Positions 61,556 through 64,000 of a DNA stretch of 64,000 bases are shown here, in pieces. This DNA is from Siansivirga zeaxanthinifaciens CC-SAMT-1. Lineage in GTDB: Bacteria > Bacteroidota > Bacteroidia > Flavobacteriales > Flavobacteriaceae. The notes under the pieces are model-generated. The model was not told the origin of the DNA, did no database searches, and saw only the letters and a list, made by a program, of their open reading frames with translations. Both the position numbers and the translations under genes were made by a program. The first letter of the stretch is position 1; every line of letters starts with the position of its first letter. The stretch is taken from NCBI RefSeq assembly GCF_000941055.1, contig NZ_CP007202.1:1484001-1548000 (forward strand), written 5' to 3'.

Positions 61556-63064
61556 TTATTTTTTGGTAAGGTCTAGATAAAGGGACATGAAAAATAATTC
61601 GGAAATTAATTTATTTCCCGACATAGTAAAATGCGTGTAGTCTGTTCCTGCCAGTTTTTGGTCTACCCAATGTTGCATAGAATTTTCGCCACCCATGGCA
61701 TCGTACATACTCCAATAAGCCACGTTATTCGACGTACACATTTCTAAAAGTTTTTTATTTAAATAAGGAAGCAGTTTATAGGTGCGCAGCTGGCCGTTTT
61801 CGGTGGTGGTCATATCACTTGGGCCTATAAAAATAAAATTTGTCTTGCTTGTTTTTCGTTTAATCCAATTAATATGATTTTGTAAATATCTCGAGTAATT
61901 ATCTACCGAAGTCGAGTCTTTTAAATACGGTACCGTGTTGCCACCATATTGCATAATAACTATTTTAGGATTTAGCTCGTTTAGCATTTGAGAAAAATTA
62001 CTGTCGCTGGTGCCTGAAAACACCGTACCAGACGATCCTCGCATGGCCACATTATCTAATGAAACACCTTCGCTTCCGTCTAGTGTTACTCCGTAAAAAT
62101 CGGGACTAATGATGCTTTCTAATTCAATGCGTAAGCTTTCGGGTGTTGTTGGTAATATTATTTTAAAATTATGGTAATTTCCATCTGTAATTAAATTTCC
62201 GCTCTTAACTAAAGTCTCACCATTGTAAACATTAATGGTTGTTGGTGCAGTTGCATTTCCATAATGCAGACCAATATTGGTAAAACTTCTTAAATTGCTA
62301 AATGATTTTTTTGAAGGAGAAATTTTAATAGTAGCTTGGACAGAAGGTAATGAATCGAAAATTAAACTGTCTTTTTCTCTGGTATATAAAGGCGTAAAGC
62401 GAGAAAACGAATTATAGACACCATACTTTTTATGAGTGAATTTAGTTTCTCTTGGGTTGAAATACGCGTGGCGTGTCCAATTCTCAGAAGGTGTAACCAC
62501 AGCACTAATATGCTCGTAAGCCTGAACAATAGGTATAAATCCGGGGCCCTTACCATTATATAGGTTCTGAAGTCTGTTTCGTATATATGCTGACATTCGA
62601 TCGCCTTCTATTTGAGAATCACCGTAATGAATAATACGACAACTACCACTTTGAAGATTGGTTTTAAGTTGATTCAAGAAAGCAGCTTTGTCTTCGGGGT
62701 AATTGATGCGGCGTATTTTAGAAGTATCAATTTTATTAAAATCGGGTAGTGTAGGAATGAAAGGTTGTTTTTCAGGTTTAACAAGATCTTCTTTGATTTC
62801 GGTTGTTTCTTCCTGATTTTCAACCACCACTTCAATATTATTCAAAATACTGTCAACCGTTTTAATTTTTTCTTCCTTTAAAGCGGTTTCATTCATTAAA
62901 AATGTTTCGGTAGTAGGGAATTTAACCACCGTACTGCCTATAACGAAGCCGTCTTGTATTTTACCATTGGTTAACTCGTTAGCTTTACTCAATTTGGTAA
63001 CTAAAAACAGCAGAAGTAAAGATATTATGATAAAAAAAGCAATTTTCTTTGGTTGATAGTTCAT
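61556..63064 (-). CDS. SGNH/GDSL-like membrane-anchored acyltransferase or esterase
   Basis: A 502-residue protein with one N-terminal transmembrane helix (IAFFIIISLLLLFLVTKL) and a long low-complexity linker. The catalytic domain begins near 145: block I IIHYGDSQIEGDRMS, then MQYGGNTVPY (block III) and TDYTHFTMSGNK (block V Asp-His). A jelly-roll-like insert lies between blocks I and III. It is the first gene of the O-acetylation operon and abuts the second SGNH gene. Whether it works on a glycan or on peptidoglycan is not known. Confidence 0.9.
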   Translation of the reverse strand: MNYQPKKIAFFIIISLLLLFLVTKLSKANELTNGKIQDGFVIGSTVVKFPTTETFLMNETALKEEKIKTVDSILNNIEVVVENQEETTEIKEDLVKPEKQPFIPTLPDFNKIDTSKIRRINYPEDKAAFLNQLKTNLQSGSCRIIHYGDSQIEGDRMSAYIRNRLQNLYNGKGPGFIPIVQAYEHISAVVTPSENWTRHAYFNPRETKFTHKKYGVYNSFSRFTPLYTREKDSLIFDSLPSVQATIKISPSKKSFSNLRSFTNIGLHYGNATAPTTINVYNGETLVKSGNLITDGNYHNFKIILPTTPESLRIELESIISPDFYGVTLDGSEGVSLDNVAMRGSSGTVFSGTSDSNFSQMLNELNPKIVIMQYGGNTVPYLKDSTSVDNYSRYLQNHINWIKRKTSKTNFIFIGPSDMTTTENGQLRTYKLLPYLNKKLLEMCTSNNVAYWSMYDAMGGENSMQHWVDQKLAGTDYTHFTMSGNKLISELFFMSLYLDLTKK

Positions 63065-63173
63065 TAAAATGATTTAATAACAGGTTAAAACTAATAAATA
63101 AATGTGTCTTTTCTAAATAGTTATTAAAAATTAACCTTTCAATTTTACGTAGCAAATGTAGTATCTAAATTAT

Positions 63174-63181
63174 TATATTTG
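63174..63181 (+). promoter_or_regulatory. Putative -7 promoter box of the M23 peptidase gene
   Basis: TATATTTG fits TAnnTTTG and ends 16 bp before the TTG start at 63198, which supports that start. Confidence 0.5.
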
Positions 63182-63197
63182 ATCAAATTATTACACT

Positions 63198-63887
63198 TTG
63201 GAAATATTTAATTTTTCGGCATTTTTACAAGATTATTTTAAAACATCCTATCACGTTTTAGATTCCTCTATTCAAAAAAAAGATTATGTTTCTTTGGACT
63301 TATCTGTTAAAAATCAAGCGCTTGAATGTTTTGATTTTTCTGTTTCCAACAATTTGAATACTTATATAAATACTTTTCTGTTTGAGAGAAATGCTAAAGT
63401 TGCCTTTGGTGGTTATTTAGAAAAACGCAATTTGTATAAGAGAAGTAATTATTTTAACGATAACACCTTAGAAAACGAACGCAATATCCATTTGGGTATC
63501 GATTTATGGTGTCCAGCACAAACACCTATTTTCTCTCTGTTTAATGCTACCGTGCACAGTTTTAAAAATAACACACAATTTGGCGATTACGGGCCAACCA
63601 TTATTTTGTGCCATCATATAAACGAGGTTGTGTTTTACACACTTTATGGCCATTTAAGTTTAGAATCTATAGCCAATTTAGAAATAGGGCAGGTGTTTAA
63701 ACAAAACCAACAAATTGGTGCCTTAGGCGAATCTCAGGTAAATGGCGATTATCCGCCCCATTTACATTTTCAAATTATTAAAGATTTACAGGGTAATTTT
63801 GGTGATTATCCAGGTGTTTGTAACGAGTCACAAGTCGATTTTTATAAAATAAATTGTCCAGATCCCAATCTTATTTTAAAATTATAA
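63198..63887 (+). CDS. M23 family metallopeptidase, TTG start
   Basis: A 229-residue protein without a signal peptide. The LytM core is clear: HLGIDLWCPAQTPIF with zinc His and Asp, YTLYGHLSLESI and PPHLHFQI with the HxH motif. Such peptidases cut peptide cross-links of peptidoglycan. The lack of an export signal is unusual for a wall enzyme; in Bacteroidetes similar domains occur as part of larger cytoplasmic-type proteins. The start is TTG at 63198, supported by the promoter box just before it. Convergent with a gene that leaves the window at right. Confidence 0.85.
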   Translation: MEIFNFSAFLQDYFKTSYHVLDSSIQKKDYVSLDLSVKNQALECFDFSVSNNLNTYINTFLFERNAKVAFGGYLEKRNLYKRSNYFNDNTLENERNIHLGIDLWCPAQTPIFSLFNATVHSFKNNTQFGDYGPTIILCHHINEVVFYTLYGHLSLESIANLEIGQVFKQNQQIGALGESQVNGDYPPHLHFQIIKDLQGNFGDYPGVCNESQVDFYKINCPDPNLILKL

Positions 63888-63912
63888 TTTAAACAGGTTT
63901 TAAGTTTACAGC

Positions 63913-63947
63913 AAAAAAAATATCCTCATTTAGGAGGATATTTTTTT
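63913..63947. terminator. Terminator after the M23 gene
   Basis: AAAATATCCTC / GAGGATATTTT with a 6-nt loop and A/T runs on both sides, suited to two convergent genes. Confidence 0.88.
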
Positions 63948-63963
63948 AATTTTAATTTTGAAT

Positions 63964-64000
63964 TTACACAACACCTAAGGTGTAAAGTTGTTCCATAGTA
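63964..64000 (-). CDS. C-terminal end of a gene leaving the window (partial)
   Basis: A minus-strand frame stays open from the right edge and stops at 63964, coding MEQLYTLGVV at its end. Its position facing the bidirectional terminator fits the 3' end of a convergent gene. Too short to identify. Confidence 0.35.
   Translation of the reverse strand, partial: TMEQLYTLGVV

Overview
The window is about 64 kb of low-GC chromosomal DNA from a member of the Bacteroidetes, almost certainly a marine-type Flavobacteriaceae. The evidence is a type IX secretion C-terminal domain followed by a PorP/SprF protein and an OmpA/PD40 protein, many SPII lipoproteins, DUF4369, DUF4295 and Gmad2 families, the rpmB-rpmG-DUF4295-ftsY order, promoters with a TAnnTTTG -7 box, and almost no Shine-Dalgarno sequences.

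Layout. (1) 1-5012: minus-strand lipoprotein/secreted-protein gene pairs in tandem duplication, downstream of a transglutaminase-like lipoprotein. (2) 5236-6536: an intact IS3-family element with its 3-bp target duplication. (3) 6544-15528: an accessory region that reads as an integron-type gene-cassette array without an integrase (a CALIN, cluster of attC sites lacking integrase). Six cassettes are separated by 120-135 bp attC-like palindromic sites. The first bases of every cassette (TT plus 6-7 nt) are exactly complementary to the bases just before the next site's inner AAC. Cargo is a ParDE-type toxin-antitoxin pair, a DUF3850/ASCH protein, two apparently non-coding cassettes, a HEPN protein and a single-chain type IIG restriction-modification enzyme. 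A group II intron, with IIC-like features, sits inside the core of one attC site. (4) 15528-18803: the array ends abruptly on the 3' fragment of a T9SS/gliding-type surface protein gene, followed by its sprF and ompA partners. (5) 18904-53914: mostly core genes: idi, a PTPS/QueD protein, manA, tRNA-Thr, AlkB, a VanX-type dipeptidase, a sterol desaturase-family protein, a DEAD-box helicase, FKBP, Dus, a B12-binding radical SAM protein, HtpG, FabH, a sodium:solute symporter, RecR, a glycosyltransferase, a 2-oxoacid dehydrogenase E2, a DEDDh exonuclease, CinA, ribosomal proteins L28 and L33, FtsY, an amidase and a tricorn-like protease. (6) 53959-55293: an intact IS256-family element with an 8-bp target duplication; its insertion rewrote the C-terminus of the neighbouring serine hydrolase. 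(7) 56500-63887: RimO, a Gmad2 lipoprotein, a three-gene MBOAT/SGNH O-acetylation operon and an M23 peptidase.

The most notable part is the cassette array. The covariation of cassette heads with attC tails, six out of six, is direct evidence that these units moved as excised circles through integrase-type recombination. The core (GTT plus free bases), the conserved ACGGTCTYG segment and the branched interior differ from the textbook attC. The array has been reworked by an intron, an IS and a deletion at its right edge. No integrase, CRISPR array, rRNA or prophage was seen.
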